Source of the DNA: Plutella xylostella
Taxonomy: Eukaryota; Arthropoda; Insecta; Lepidoptera; Plutellidae
NCBI RefSeq assembly: GCF_932276165.1
Contig: NC_064001.1
Location: forward strand, 7,633,501 to 7,697,500
Direction of reading: 5' to 3'
DNA length: 64,000 nt
Shown: piece after piece, positions 1-11,443 of the stretch
How the letters are laid out: each line of letters begins with the position of its first letter
Position numbering within the stretch: the first letter of the stretch is position 1
The notes under the pieces: model-generated
What the model saw: the letters and a program-made list of their open reading frames with translations, nothing else
Told to the model about the DNA's origin: nothing
The model's database searches: none
Made by a program: the position numbers and the translations under genes

Positions 1-1367
1 TACACACATACATACCTAATTATAAAGATCTAAAGTTGCCTGAAGAGAAAGATGAAAGTAATTCATTTTATGCCTAAAAATGTTATCTCAAAGCCGTTGT
101 CCGTATTTTTTTGTATAATTATATGTTTACTTATATTTTTTGGCACAGTGTTAAGCATACTTTGAAGACTCACTTAGTCCGGACAGTGTAGATTTACTCC
201 CCTTGGGCAAAAAATAATTTCATTAAACTTCGATTAACCTCTCCTTAAGGGGCCACGCGTAGATACGGCGATATGAAATTGAATACGAAGTTTGAACGCG
301 AATGAGGCACAAAATGAGGAAACTTCAGCTTTCATGAGGCTCAGTTCACTGAATTGATGTGTTTTGTGATAATTTGTTTACGGGACTTCAAGTAAACGGT
401 TGCTCAAACTCGCTATTGACAAGTTTAGGTCGTTTAGCGAATCACTTTTGTTTTTTTTTGTTTAGTTTTTTCTTTATTGCACAAAAATTACGAAAAAAAT
501 GTAAAAATGGTGGACTTAATGGTAAAAGCATTTTCTGCCAGTGATACCATAGGAGGTTCATGTATACTTACTAGGTAAAGAAAAAAATTAGCCAGTGTAA
601 CGTAATAATAATAATTGACATTAAGTTTTAGCAGTATGATTAACCATTTAAAAAATTATAGACCTTTGCTAGATTAGGTACGCTTTAGCAGCGTGTTTTG
701 AATAGGAGAATCGAGTTACTCGTAGCTAGTAAATGGTAATCCTACTGAGAATAACGAATTAATGTCAACAGATTATGCAAGCTTATATTGTCTGAGATCA
801 GTCGTCTTTTTGCTACTTCAATACTTAATTATGGTGCTGAGTGCTCGAGACAGATATCTATGAAAAATTTATTGTTAAGGACAAGTGAATTAAATAATAA
901 TCACCATTAAAAGGAGCCACCTCAAATGACGCATTGTGCACCTTATACAAGATGCGCATGATAAGACATGATATAAATCTAGAATTTAGAGTGGTAATTT
1001 TTTATTAGTCGATTGAGTACTTATCGGTGATTAGTGATGGTATTGTTGATATTTGAAGAGAAACAACAATAAATATCTTAATTTTTTTCATATTTACAGT
1101 GTATTTATATTATTTGAATCAATACGAATATAACCGATTCGTTAATATTCCTAATTATTTAAGTATCACTAAACACTTCCTATTATAATCGTATTACGGC
1201 TATCTGAATCCGAGGGCCCTTTTAGCCGTTAAGATGAGGGTCCCTGTTACCGATTACCTACTTAAGCCCAGTAGCGGACGGTTTCATACAACGCCCCAAA
1301 TCAAAATGCCCCTTTGATTAATTTGTACAAAAACGTTCGGAAATTCTGGAGGATTACTCTACACTGA
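1..1367. other. AT-rich non-coding DNA, nothing recognised
   Basis: No coding frame, RNA gene or clear inverted repeat could be supported here. The only open frame of note (359-544) is low-complexity and rich in Phe/Leu/Lys codons, as expected by chance in AT-rich DNA. Confidence 0.5.
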
Positions 1368-1490
1368 CGAAAAACGAATGAATGAGAGCTGTCGTGCAAT
1401 CGGCACGTTAAATAAAACGAGATAGAGTGGTGGCTCGCGCAGCAGCGCTTCGAAACTTCGTTTTTCGTCTTATAGAGTGACCCCCTGAGG
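1368..1490 (+). repeat. Dispersed repeat, inverted partner at 38.6 kb
   Basis: The segment containing GAGAGCTGTCGTGCAATCGG and the later GTGGCTCGCGC recurs in reverse orientation at about 38,575-38,672 with only a few differences. The class is unknown. It does not encode an evident protein, and no target-site duplication was found. Confidence 0.6.
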
Positions 1491-1522
1491 CTGCGAGGCC
1501 ACGGACACGAGACAGATACTTT

Positions 1523-1669
1523 CCCCCTTATTCATAAAAAAGTTAGTGGACGCTTTAGCTATTGAACTGTTCTGTCACTCTCTGACAGAGAACAATTTGT
1601 TCTTTGACAGAGGGGGACAAAACAGTTCAATAGTTAAAGCGTACATTAACTTTTTTTTGAATAAGGAGG
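1523..1669. mobile_element. Hairpin MITE
   Basis: Near-perfect inverted repeat: CCCCTTATTCA at the left end mirrors TGAATAAGGAGG at the right, and the inner arms GAACTGTT / AACAGTTC also pair. At about 147 bp it has no coding capacity. It is probably a non-autonomous DNA transposon, superfamily unassigned. Confidence 0.65.
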
Positions 1670-1839
1670 TTAGTCTCTTTACCACGCGGATATCTTAAAA
1701 CCCCTGAGTTAGGGTTTAGGAGATTTTCAAAATTTATGGCTGAACTGAGCCATCAGTAGTAAGTTTATTTACCTGTCTACTGCCGAATATTGTGTAGAAT
1801 TGAACCTAAATGGGTTTGCAGGGTGTCAGACTGTACTGT

Positions 1840-2492
1840 GTGTACAGAACCTACATTTAAAGAGCCATCCGCTCTATATACAAATTTGGTTCCAGGGATT
1901 CATTGAGAGAACTATTTAAAGAAATTAACATCCTTACAGTTCCATGTCAGTTAATTTTTTCCAATTTAATGTATGTACGAAAGAATATTTCATGTTTTGA
2001 TACAATTGGCAGTAATCATGACATTAATACTAGGAACAAGCATAAGCTGGCTTTTCCAGCGATGCGTCTAGCGAAAGTTAATAAATCGTTTTTAGGATAC
2101 TGTATTAGATTTTATAATAAGCTTCCAACAGAAGTTACTCAAATTCTAGAGAATAAGTTTAAGTGTTACATTAAAGAGAAACTCTGTAAAAAAGCTTATT
2201 ATAAAATTGATGATTACTTAGAGGACGTTAATGCATGGCTGTGATAAATAGTTAGCTCTACTCATATTATTATAATTATTATTATTAAGCTTATAAGTAT
2301 TGTATACTAACTAGTTTTAAGTCTTTTTTTTAAAAGATGGCTCAGGAGTTTCTTGCCTCCGTTCTTCTCCTTAGACAGAAAGACCCCTTATCCGAACGGA
2401 GAGTAGTTTGTAAAAATTGACGTTCATCAGAAAATTTTATATTTTTACGATGAATAAATTTTTTTGACTTTGACTTTAACTTTGACTTAAAT
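1840..2492 (+). mobile_element. 5'-truncated non-LTR retrotransposon (LINE) 3' end
   Basis: An open frame reaching 2244 encodes the region after the reverse transcriptase of a Jockey/CR1-type LINE. Recognisable pieces are SLRELFKEINILTVP, the NTRNKHKL motif and FYNKLPTEV, typical of the C-terminal tail of these polyproteins. The frame is open upstream of any Met, so this is a 5' truncation and not a gene start. After the stop comes a roughly 200-bp 3' UTR ending in short TTTGACTTTGACTTT repeats (about 2462-2490), the tail style of this LINE group. Catalytic RT motifs are absent, so the copy is dead. Confidence 0.75.
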
Positions 2493-2885
2493 ATACTTGA
2501 AAAAAAAAACTGCATACACACACATATCTGTCTTGAAACAAGTACAGAGTCACTAACCGAGAAGCGGGTACCTACATACCGGAATTAGCTGCCACCGCGC
2601 TTTTTTTTTAATTGAGCTGTTAGAACGATTGTGGTGTATCGCATCGAGCAGCACAGACACTGATGCATACGTAAAACTCATAACACCCCCGTTTCCGTAA
2701 CATTACGCCAAATCTTCCTGTTTCTGGCATTCACTGAAGCGTCCGGCTTTTTCTACCAATTCTTCCCCTTGATTAATCCGGAAAATCCTTGTCAAAAACG
2801 ACGACGGTGAGCAAAAAAAAAACAAATTATACAAGATAAAAGCACCTGCAGATTTCTAATTACGATGGGACATCGCAGATATTAA

Positions 2886-3199
2886 AGGTGAATTTTACCA
2901 AACGCTAAACGTATTTTTAAAATTGTATTAATATTTAAAAAAAACATTTTGTACTGATTGACAGATGTTCGATAGGCTAGGTCCGGTAAGGTCCGTTTTT
3001 TACTGCCAGTTTCTATAACTCTATGTACCGATGACTGGTAGTTACTTTCATAACATTTTGACAGGTTGTAACATTTAATGAGTCAAAATAGTATGAAACC
3101 ACTACCAGTCATCGGTAGATAGAGTTATTAAAACTGGCAGTAAATCTCATTAAATAACAGAATTTCAATACGTTTAGCGTTTGGTAAATATTGCCCAAT
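2886..3199. mobile_element. PIF/Harbinger-like MITE, copy 1
   Basis: The terminal inverted repeat contains TTTTACCAAACGCTAAACGT on the left and ACGTTTAGCGTTTGGTAAA on the right. The element is flanked by TAA on both sides (2883-2885 and 3200-3202), the 3-bp duplication typical of PIF/Harbinger elements. A second, inner inverted repeat (CTACCAGTCATCGG / CCGATGACTGGTAG) suggests a nested foldback insertion. Three shorter relatives lie at 46.3, 53.4 and 55.2 kb. Confidence 0.7.
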
Positions 3200-3817
3200 T
3201 AAGAGATTTTATGTATAGTAAAGGAGTCGTGTGCTAACAAATTATATAAAAGAAAAAAAAATGTATTTTTTTAATTTCTTTGGAAAATGCAAAAGTTTAC
3301 TGCAGTATTATTTGAGAACATAATCGTTTTACTTCGATAGATGTACGTGAAATTTTCTTCCATACACTACCTTATCATATGTTGCTGTTACTTCTAAGCA
3401 TTTAGTGCCTTACCTGAGACAAAATAAAACACAAATTAGATAGATATTAATATTAGGCCGGAAAAAGGAAAGAACATCTAAAATATTAATAAATAACAAA
3501 CAACTAACTAGATGATATAAATAAGAAACTCAAGAAAAGCCTTTAAGCAAACTTGAATGTAATTTTTATTATCATAAAGTGTAATATTGAATCATCCGAT
3601 GAACTTTCTCTTTGGCAACTTAAGTAACTTAACTTAAGTAAAGTTATCTAGTTAACTCGAAACACGGCAGGTATCTCTTACAAAGGATCTGTACTTAGGC
3701 TATTTACTTTGATATTGTTTATTATTAATGTAGTTTAATGTATTTTTAAACATTTATGATTTTTCTCGGAAATTGTATTATGGCCTACCTCCTTTTGACT
3801 GAGGCATCTTACGAAAC
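3200..3817. other. AT-rich non-coding DNA
   Basis: No coding frame, RNA gene or repeat partner was recognised in this stretch. Confidence 0.45.
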
Positions 3818-3884
3818 GGACGCATCGCATTCAGTATTATTTGTATAGAAATTCACACAAGTGCGTCCACTTCATCGGCATTGA
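3818..3884 (+). repeat. Short dispersed repeat, direct partner at 7.03 kb
   Basis: The segment starting CGGACGCATCGCATTCAGTA and ending at GTCCACTTCATCGGC recurs in the same orientation at 7032-7100. The outer GGACGCA / TGCGTCC pair is a short inverted repeat, so this may be a tiny MITE. Class not known. Confidence 0.45.
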
Positions 3885-4109
3885 ACAAGTAGAACAACAC
3901 GTTAACTGCACGATAACTTGGGATTGATAGTTTATGAAACAATCACTATTAAATGCGTTCACAGTGTCTCGTTGAAGTCAACGATAACCGTCACAACAGT
4001 CTGACGATATTGCGAAATAATTGTATCGTCGAATTTGACAACCCCCATTTAAAACGATGCCACACGAGACATGGCCATCTAGTACGGGTTTTGCTATTTA
4101 TGAACACGA

Positions 4110-4215
4110 AAAAAGGTTACGTTTTCTCCTGTCATCTGCATACATTATCTGTCAAAAAATTCATGATAGTTTCCATTAGAGGCGCCACTTAGTATGCGAG
4201 AAAACGTAAACTTTT
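4110..4215 (+). mobile_element. About 100-bp MITE with GTTTACGTTTTCTC ends
   Basis: Ends GGTTACGTTTTCTCC and GAGAAAACGTAAAC are inverted repeats. The interior carries CATGATAGTTTCC followed by GGCGCCACTTAGTATGC. An inverted, closely similar copy sits at 6025-6135. Partial copies occur at 8670-8735, 23,130-23,215 and 35,520-35,575. Confidence 0.55.
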
Positions 4216-4219
4216 ATAG

Positions 4220-5550
4220 TTTTCGACAAACTATCGAACCTGTACCTACTAGACCTGATGGTGTTGTGTGTGCGTTGCGTTCGCACAGCGGCGATTCAGC
4301 GATAACGCTCGGTCGATCTGATTATTAATCTGAACGTTACTTCCGTTAATATTATGTTGAGAAACGCAGCTTTAACGCAATGCACAAACACCGACCGCGT
4401 AACATAATTATATTATGGGACATGTCAATATGCAGGTTCATCCAAATCACCACTGACATAATAAAGAGATAACAGAATTTTCAAATGTCAACTGTGGAAT
4501 TGTGGATTATAAAACATTGTAGCTTCATATTTAAGATCATTTATCTAATTAGTAATGATTATATATAAATCTCTAGGAAAGGTGACGAAATAGGCCCGGT
4601 AGGAATAAATTATTTTAATATTTACAGACATGCTTTAGTAAACTAACATTTACACATTGTTGTACTGCTCAAACTACCAAAGTTCCCAAATTCCAAGCGT
4701 GACAACTTTATGTACTAATTTACATAACAAGCATAATATTTCGCTTTATAAATTACTATCTGACTCAGCGGTACTAGCAAAACGTGATACTAATTCCAAA
4801 ATATTAAATTTCCCTCCTAAAGCGACGCTATTGATAACCTAAATTCTTCCTTAATAGTAAGAACTTAAGGGATGAAGTTACTAGTAAGATAAATATTCCG
4901 GTACCCAGCAACAATGTGTCAGGGAAATTTATAAGTTATGCTTTAAACGGTTAGATTTAATTTAGGTTGCGTGTTAAATTAAGTTGCTTTTGATGTATTA
5001 TCGTTTGTCTTTGAGTAATTGAGTATATTGTCGGGAAACTGTGCGATTGGTGATAAAAGCGCCATGCTTAAAGGACACTACTGAGATTGTTATAAGATAT
5101 AGAGGCAACCTGGATATTATGACCTCTAACGTACTTTAGAGGTCATACTCGTTATAGCTTACCAATTTTTTTAACGAGAAATTAATATCAGAATCTTTCC
5201 TAACTACACCTTAATCGTCATAATCAGTTGTGTAGTTATGAGAATACGTGATTATTTGGAACATGAAAACGTTAAATAATTATTTTTAATCATAAATCAT
5301 ATTATTTATAATCTTTCAAGCTGCGTAAAGTTTCCTTTTATAGCAGTAAAGCTTTTTAAAATTACATTATCCTTCGTTACATTTCACTTCTCAAGGAATT
5401 GAGGATCAAAGTGTTAGGAGGGTGGAGGGATAAAAATATCAAATCATAAATATTTTATGTGTCCATATTTTAATATTTTTGAATAAAACAATATATAAAA
5501 ATATGACTTGATTTTCAACTTACTTATTGCATAAGTATGTGGTTTGACTC
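4220..5550. other. AT-rich non-coding DNA
   Basis: No gene or repeat could be supported. Open frames here are short and compositionally random. Confidence 0.4.
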
Positions 5551-5554
5551 AAAA

Positions 5555-5640
5555 CTAGACCTGCTGCAGGTTAACTGGTGGAACTTTCTTATAGCATGAA
5601 GGTCATATTTTTATGTTTTATTCAGTATAAAAATGTATGG
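5555..5640 (+). repeat. LINE/SINE 3'-tail relic
   Basis: CCTGCTGCAGGTTAACTGGT followed by TAGCATGAAGGTCATATTTTT is a decayed version of the tails at 17.21 kb and 29.86 kb (CTGGTAGAGAATGCTCTTAG then GCATTAAGTCCAC). It is probably the 3' end of a non-LTR retroelement family. Confidence 0.45.
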
Positions 5641-6024
5641 GTACCTGATTGTAGGTGCAATAAAAAAATACATACTTATGTGGATATTCCATAAATATAA
5701 ATATTAAAAATACTTTTTCTCGTCCTGGATAGGTCTACTTTCTAGGTACTGGGTATTGAGAGGTAGGTTCTTCAAATTTGTATTAGCATGAAGAGGGCCT
5801 GAAATATGGCGGTAATTGAAAAAAAAGGCTTTTAAACGGAACTTAGGTATGATATTTTTTTTTATTGGCCCTAGTTGGCCTTATATCGAACGTCACTTTA
5901 AACAGCAGTTTTTTTCGCGATTTCAGTCAACGTCTCTATTAAACTCTAGCATGTTTATTTTTTTTTATACTGTTTTCGGACACAGAAGTCAAGGGGTTTG
6001 GTACAGGTTGACAGTTTGGCGAAG

Positions 6025-6135
6025 TTTACATTTTCTTGCATACTAAGTGGCGCCTCTTGCGGAAACTATCATGAAACTTTTGATAGATAATGTAGGTATG
6101 TAGATGACAGGAGAAAACGTAAACTTTTTTAGTTT
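6025..6135 (-). mobile_element. About 100-bp MITE, inverted copy
   Basis: Reverse-complement relative of 4110-4215: ACTAAGTGGCGCCTCTTGCG, then ACTATCATGAAACTTTTGAT and GACAGGAGAAAACGTAAAC. The two copies lie about 1.9 kb apart in opposite orientation. Confidence 0.55.
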
Positions 6136-6139
6136 TAAA

Positions 6140-7030
6140 AAATAACAAATCCCGTACTAGAGGCCCAGAACCCATTATACTCGTAACTGTGAGTGCCTTT
6201 ATGGACCCCGCCCATGGGGTGGAACATTTCGCAACTTTTCAACCAGAAAATAATCTACACGGGATGCTCCCAACTTTGTGAACAGTTTATTTGTCGAAAA
6301 TCGTTAACAAGAATTAAAGAACAGTTGATGCGTGCGTTTTTGGACTTCATAATTGTTTTCAAGGTTTGAAACTCTATATAATTAGTATACGTCGATGTAA
6401 CTCTAGATAAGTGGTAGCAATGGCTTGGAAACCAGTCCATGTAGCGGGAGATACACGCTATGTAGGAAAGCTTTTCTTATGGGTCAAAATACATATAACC
6501 CAAACACATCACATATAACTTTCAATCAATTTCCCGAAAGTTTTCATAAAACATTGACTACATCAACAAAAATTATAAACCTATTTACCTTTGCCTGACA
6601 ACTTGAAACCTGAGTAAGCACAACAAATGAAAATACCGTGTCACCACACTACTTTTGTGGCAACTTTGTTACACTAACTAAACACATTAAATCTTTCCCC
6701 TACTAATGTTATAGCTCTACGTACGAGCGCTTATGACGCGAGGCCTTACGCAAACATTTGTGTAGCCCCTGTATAATAACGAGTGGTGTTGTCAAACCGG
6801 AAACTTTGACCAAAACCCGCCCTAGCATAGCTACCGTGGCATGAACAATGCGCTTTGTGTTGTACCGTAACATTCCTTGAGGACCCTTCAATTATTATTC
6901 TGACGGGTCCCACTGGAACTGTTTCAAGATTTTACATTTATGAATAGGTAAGTGTTTACGCTGGTTAACTGTTCACCCGGGATATTATCACTAAGCGTAC
7001 ATAACGCTGCCAGTGAGCGCAAAATGTAAG
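6140..7030. other. Non-coding, nothing recognised
   Basis: No supported feature. The short minus-strand frames at 6255-6440 and 6709-6891 show no motif or splice context. Confidence 0.4.
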
Positions 7031-7230
7031 CAACGGACGCATTTCATTCAGTATACTTTGTATACAAATTCACATAAGTACGACCACTACATCAGCTGGT
7101 TCTCCACACCTACATTTATGAAAATCCCTTTGGTCCGATGCGTTAGATACCGATAGGTGGACGCTTACCTTTAGAATGAAGTCTGTCTAGAGTGCCTGGG
7201 CTGGATTAGTAGTAGTATGTAGTATTATTA

Positions 7231-7366
7231 GCCCCTGTTTCACAATGTCTGGTTAGTCGCTACCTGTCGGATAAAATACATGCTGTCACTGTCTAAAAAA
7301 TTATAACAGAGAGTGACAGCATGTATTTTATCCGTCAGGTAGTAACCAGACATTGTGAAACAGACC
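7231..7366. mobile_element. Hairpin MITE with GTTTCACAATGTCTGG ends
   Basis: The left arm CCTGTTTCACAATGTCTGGT pairs with the right arm ACCAGACATTGTGAAACAG, and the inner ATACATGCTGTCACT pairs with AGTGACAGCATGTAT, giving a near-complete hairpin of about 136 bp. A decayed relative lies at 14,302-14,413. Confidence 0.7.
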
Positions 7367-7369
7367 AAG

Positions 7370-9138
7370 GTAAATAATGGGGTTACGCTATTTTTGATAA
7401 GCAGTTCTTGACCAGGGTTTGTTGGTTAAACAAATTAAATCTGCGCTTTTCTAAATTCTTACACAATGAAAGTAAAACGAAACACTAAATAAATATTATT
7501 CTGAAGTAAATATTAAAGAACACGAAACCGGATTATCTGTGATTAGAGGAATTATTTTTGTTTGAGCCGAGAAAATCTCTTCAAGAAAGTAAAACAAGAT
7601 TCTCATAAAATTTTATTTTATTTTAAAAGATTTACACAATTTTATTCCTTCTTCCATCAACATCAAAGCTTCTGTTACGCCTACAGCAGCCTCCTTCAGG
7701 AAAAAGATAGATGGGGTAACAAGGACAGGTAGTTATTATAGGTATGGAAGTATGAAAAAAGTTGTTTTGAATTACCGACTTTTCTTGAGGGCGATCATTT
7801 TGTAACTAGGTTTGTTTGTATGGAGTTTTACTTAGACCTTATCTACATTTTGTCATCTTCACCATGTATGTACATAATATGTGTCAAAATATAAACATAA
7901 ACTTGGAGCAAGGAAACATCAACAAAACAAATATACAAGTAGGCATTGTAGTTGTTTTGCTAATCAAGTTGATGTTAATCTTTGATAACTTGATAAGTTT
8001 GCTCATGCATTGGATAAGTTGTCTACCTACATACTGGTAGCATATTTATTCTACCAACAACGCCCTTAGAAGGTCTTTTCAAAAACTTTTGAACCATGTA
8101 CGATGGAACAGGGACTTTTATATTAACTCTGTTTACTTGCTTTTTGTGTTTTATATTGTAAATATGTCATTTATTTAAATAAATTTCCTCATTTATTTAT
8201 TGAAGTAGTCCATTGGGCCGATATTTAGTTTTTTTTTTTAATTCAGATAAATTTTGAAAACACATCAAGCTTAAAATAACTAATGAGCAATAACCAGCCG
8301 CAGAAGATCTAATCAGGAGTTAACAGCGGGCTACTGTTTCGCCAGCAAAGTCCTAAGCGCCCATTACCAACCAGTCAGCTCAGACAAGAATTAATTTCAG
8401 TCAAGTTCAGGCGACCCACCAACCTCCCGAGCGAACCACGACTCTATTACACGGTGTTAAAGTTAGCGATGGTATCGCAATATCACATTAGTGAAGGCAA
8501 CGTTAGCCTGGCTAGCGGTAGCGATGACTCGTCAAATATTGAACGTTATGAATATTTTAACACACGGAAAATACGTCTGGCCCTAAGCGTAAACGTGGGT
8601 CTTGGAGGTTTTGAAGGTATTTTTGTTTGTATAGGTACAGAAACACTATAAAACTACGGATGAAAAGCCTACCAAGTTAACTGCATACATTCTATGTCAA
8701 AAGTTTACTAATAGTTTCCCCTAGATTCACCACTTAAGGGGATTACGAAACCTAAAATGCTAAAGTCGGTTTGATATACTTGATTGGATTGGAAAAACGG
8801 TAGCTTCTATCACTTTGAGAAAAATATATATTGTAGCAGAGGGTATACTCAACATGATATTTGCTTAGAAATTGGTGCAGGATTATAATAAGTATGTTAA
8901 AAAAAATTGCAAACAGACCATGTCTTTTGCCATTTTTCGACTTATTATGAAAAAACCCTCGAAATCAGAGGGCCCATTTTCATGGAATCTTATATGTATG
9001 TGTAGGTAATTAAATTCTTAACAAAGTTACCTTAAAGAGTTGGATTTAATGGACCAGAAGTCAACTTTTTTTGCAAAAAACTAATAAATTCCGGTTAAAA
9101 AATGATGACGCCGTGACAGATTTCAGATTTCTTCAGTC
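7370..9138. other. AT-rich DNA with no supported gene
   Basis: Apart from the weak exon candidate near 7.65 kb and a partial ACTGCATACATTCTATGTC / TAGTTTCC repeat fragment at 8670-8735, nothing was recognised. The frames at 7816-8040 and 8454-8651 have no motif support. Confidence 0.4.
7606..7705 (-). CDS. Possible short terminal exon, unknown gene
   Basis: On the minus strand a pyrimidine-rich tract (about 7728-7695) ends in an AG at about 7694-7693. It is followed by a frame beginning EAAVGVTEALMLMEEGIK that stops at a TAA near 7617. The stop overlaps an AATAAA-like signal in the A/T-rich run. That combination (acceptor, short acidic/hydrophobic coding run, stop, polyadenylation-like signal) is what a last exon looks like, but the frame is under 35 codons and could be chance. 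If real, its upstream exons lie at higher coordinates. The GC-rich minus-strand candidate first exon at 15.06-15.33 kb is one possible start, which is pure inference. Confidence 0.22.
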
Positions 9139-9480
9139 GTCGCCCTGGTGGCGGCCTGTTAGGAGCAATACCCATGCCATTTTATTTTTAATCAAATATT
9201 TCACAAAAACTGATTAAATCAACAAATGATGACTGCAAATATTATAATACATATGCATTTGCTATGAAAAGTTAATTTTCTAAACATTTTAGATGGAGAA
9301 AAGCCGAAAATTCTTAGAAAACATTTCGCCTTTTCGATTTGTTTACATTTTTTACTATAGAGTTACAGATGCATAGATAAAGGTAAACATTACACATAAT
9401 GACACTTATTAGATTCTCCGAATAAGAACTATACGGTCAATACAGTATGCCAAAGCGCGAGCCTGTTTATATTCTGAGGG
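9139..9480 (+). repeat. About 340-bp dispersed repeat, inverted copy at 63.4 kb
   Basis: Starts at GTCGCCCTGGTGGCGGCCTG and ends near CGCGAGCCTGTTTATATTCT. Essentially the whole block returns inverted at 63,400-63,747, with shared segments such as ATGGAGAAAAGCCGAAAATT and CAGATGCATAGATAAAGGT. There is no coding potential or terminal inverted repeat. The GC-rich left boundary and AT-rich body suggest a SINE-like or non-autonomous transposon unit of unknown class. Confidence 0.7.
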
Positions 9481-9538
9481 GTAATAATTTAACTTTATTT
9501 TATTTTAACGGTTGTGTATGCTAGGTAAGCTACACAAT

Positions 9539-9700
9539 ATACAGGGTGTTGAAAATTAAGTTCTCAATTTGTATTATTTGAAACCAAAAACCGTAATTTT
9601 TTATAATATATATTTTAAGATGTGGTAGTCTGTACACTAAAGGGTGTTCAAAAGTATAAGTACTTTTAAAAATTGAAGAACTAAAATGTACTTACATATT
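9539..9700 (+). repeat. CAGGGTGTTG-ended MITE fragment
   Basis: The left terminal sequence ACAGGGTGTTGAAAATTAAG belongs to the same family as the fuller element at 58,095-58,538. The right end is not clear here. Confidence 0.4.
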
Positions 9701-9785
9701 TTTTTAAATCTATGAAGGTATTTAACAAGCTTTGCAAAAAAAGCGGTTAAGTGCGACTTTATCTACATATCTACACACATACATA

Positions 9786-10025
9786 CACTCTCACTCCTTG
9801 TACTAATGTACTCCCTTGCGGGGTAGGCAGAGGTGCATTGCTGCACCCACTACCTCTGTAGTACGTGGTGGTACGGTCTCGACCTTTCGGACAGTCAGTT
9901 TGGCATCCGAAATGCGTGATCGTTCGTTCACTGTCGGAGCAGGATGAGAACTAGCTCTTAGCTTAAAAATAGTAACCGCGTTCCTAGAGGGCTGACATCC
10001 CAAGGATTCATTACGAAAAAATGGA
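9786..10025 (-). repeat. SINE tail plus unassigned GC-richer sequence
   Basis: Positions 9786-9851 (CTTGTACTAATGTACTCCC, then TAGGCAGAGGTGCATTGCTG) are the reverse complement of the 3' part of the tRNA-derived SINE at 58.6-58.86 kb. The following 170 bp are GC-richer than their surroundings and open on the minus strand, but no protein family was recognised. Confidence 0.5.
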
Positions 10026-10029
10026 CAAC

Positions 10030-10860
10030 ATTTCATTTTTTTTACCCTACATTTTTATTAGCTATTCGGAAAGTTTATTAAAAATTAGAGGACCCGTATT
10101 TTTTTATTTTTCATGTACATTTATTTTTCCATGTTATTTTTAACTTTAAAGTTTATTATTTTAAAACCGGAAGTGACGTCACATATTAGGCTCAATTTTG
10201 ATTTAAGTCCTTTGCCTTAGTCTCGAAAAAAAAAACATAAATGACACTGACAACTGACAGGTGACATAAACTTTGTTTACGTGCCAACCAGCAAATGGGT
10301 CATTTTCAAATGACAAAAAAAGTGTGACATTGATAATTCTGATGATACAAAATACTTATCATGAAAAAATAATTTTACTAAGCATTCCAGTCAAGCATAA
10401 TTGAAACACATGAATGCATAATATATTACTATTTTAAAATAAATATAATGTACTTACCCCAATTTTTTTAGCTATGTAGGCGGTGGCATGCTCTGGGACA
10501 TATTATATAGCGGGTCATCTCTTAATGCGTACTAACCATTTTATATACGATCAATAAAAAAAAAAGTCAAAAAGTGTCGGAACAGAATTTATGAAAATGA
10601 CCCAAATAAACAACAAAACGTCACGATAAAACGTCAACGTCAATCAAAAATGACAGTGACAGTTACTTTTTTTTTTTCATCGATAGGCTTTGAGCAACAA
10701 AATTCATCGCACCTAATGCATGACGTCATCAGCACTTTTTGTCTATTTTATGAATTTCTCCAAAATGATACATCCAAAAAATTCAAAAATATTTTTTTCG
10801 TGGCCTTTATAGCTAAATCTCGAAATGGTTTCCGATTTATAGCAGCTTTAGTTTTTTGAA
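10030..10860. other. AT-rich DNA, repeated TGACA motifs
   Basis: The stretch is studded with TGACA / TGTCA words (GACACTGACAACTGACAGG, ATGACAGTGACAGTTAC) and two TGACGTCA-like sites near 10,173 and 10,722. It is perhaps the inside of an unclassified non-autonomous transposon. No coding frame was supported. Confidence 0.3.
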
Positions 10861-11133
10861 ATGTTGTCCATTGCTGGAGCTGTGCTCGCCATGCAGTGCA
10901 TGGGCTACTTAGGAATCTGGGAGGCTGTTGCAAAGGAGTCTGTTGCCTCTATACGGTACGGGTGCCGTGCGATTTATGGCCCTTCCAGGAGCACCTGTTT
11001 TGTCAAGTCGAAGAGAATGGCTCGTATTCGACGCAACCTGCAGTACTGGTGGGATTGGTTGGAGGTCTGGACAGCACGTAGCTGCAGCAGCCGTCATGCC
11101 GTCATTCGACGCATAGATGCAAAAAAAAGTTGA
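10861..11133 (+). CDS. Hypothetical 90-residue ORF in a GC-rich island
   Basis: ATG-initiated frame preceded by TTTTTTGAA. The first about 20 residues (MLSIAGAVLAMQCMGYLGIW) are hydrophobic and could pass for a signal peptide or membrane anchor. The rest is basic (KSKRMARIRRN) with scattered Cys and Trp. No family was recognised. The DNA is much richer in G+C than the flanks, and frames on the other strand (10,909-11,097) and in another plus frame are also open, so this may be only compositional. It could equally be a decayed fragment of a GC-rich gene or repeat. Confidence 0.22.
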   Translation: MLSIAGAVLAMQCMGYLGIWEAVAKESVASIRYGCRAIYGPSRSTCFVKSKRMARIRRNLQYWWDWLEVWTARSCSSRHAVIRRIDAKKS

Positions 11134-11443
11134 AATTCATGTTAATAATTAGATTTTAATTTTACAATATTGCAAAAAAATAATATTAACATTGTTGAGT
11201 ATGTTATTTTATTTTAGTAAAGTAGGTAGTAGTAAAAACAAAGGCTTATTGCATAGTTTTCGTTCACGCTCGCCTACATCGCACGTTGTATATGAGAATA
11301 AAGGGAATTACTAAATTTTCTTGTTTAAAAATCACGGTTTCTGGTTTAGAGGAAAACAAATTGTAAAATGCGGAATACAGTTTTTTTTTTCGAATAAAGA
11401 GTAAAACAAAACATGTAAATTCAAAAAACGTTTCTATTGACAC

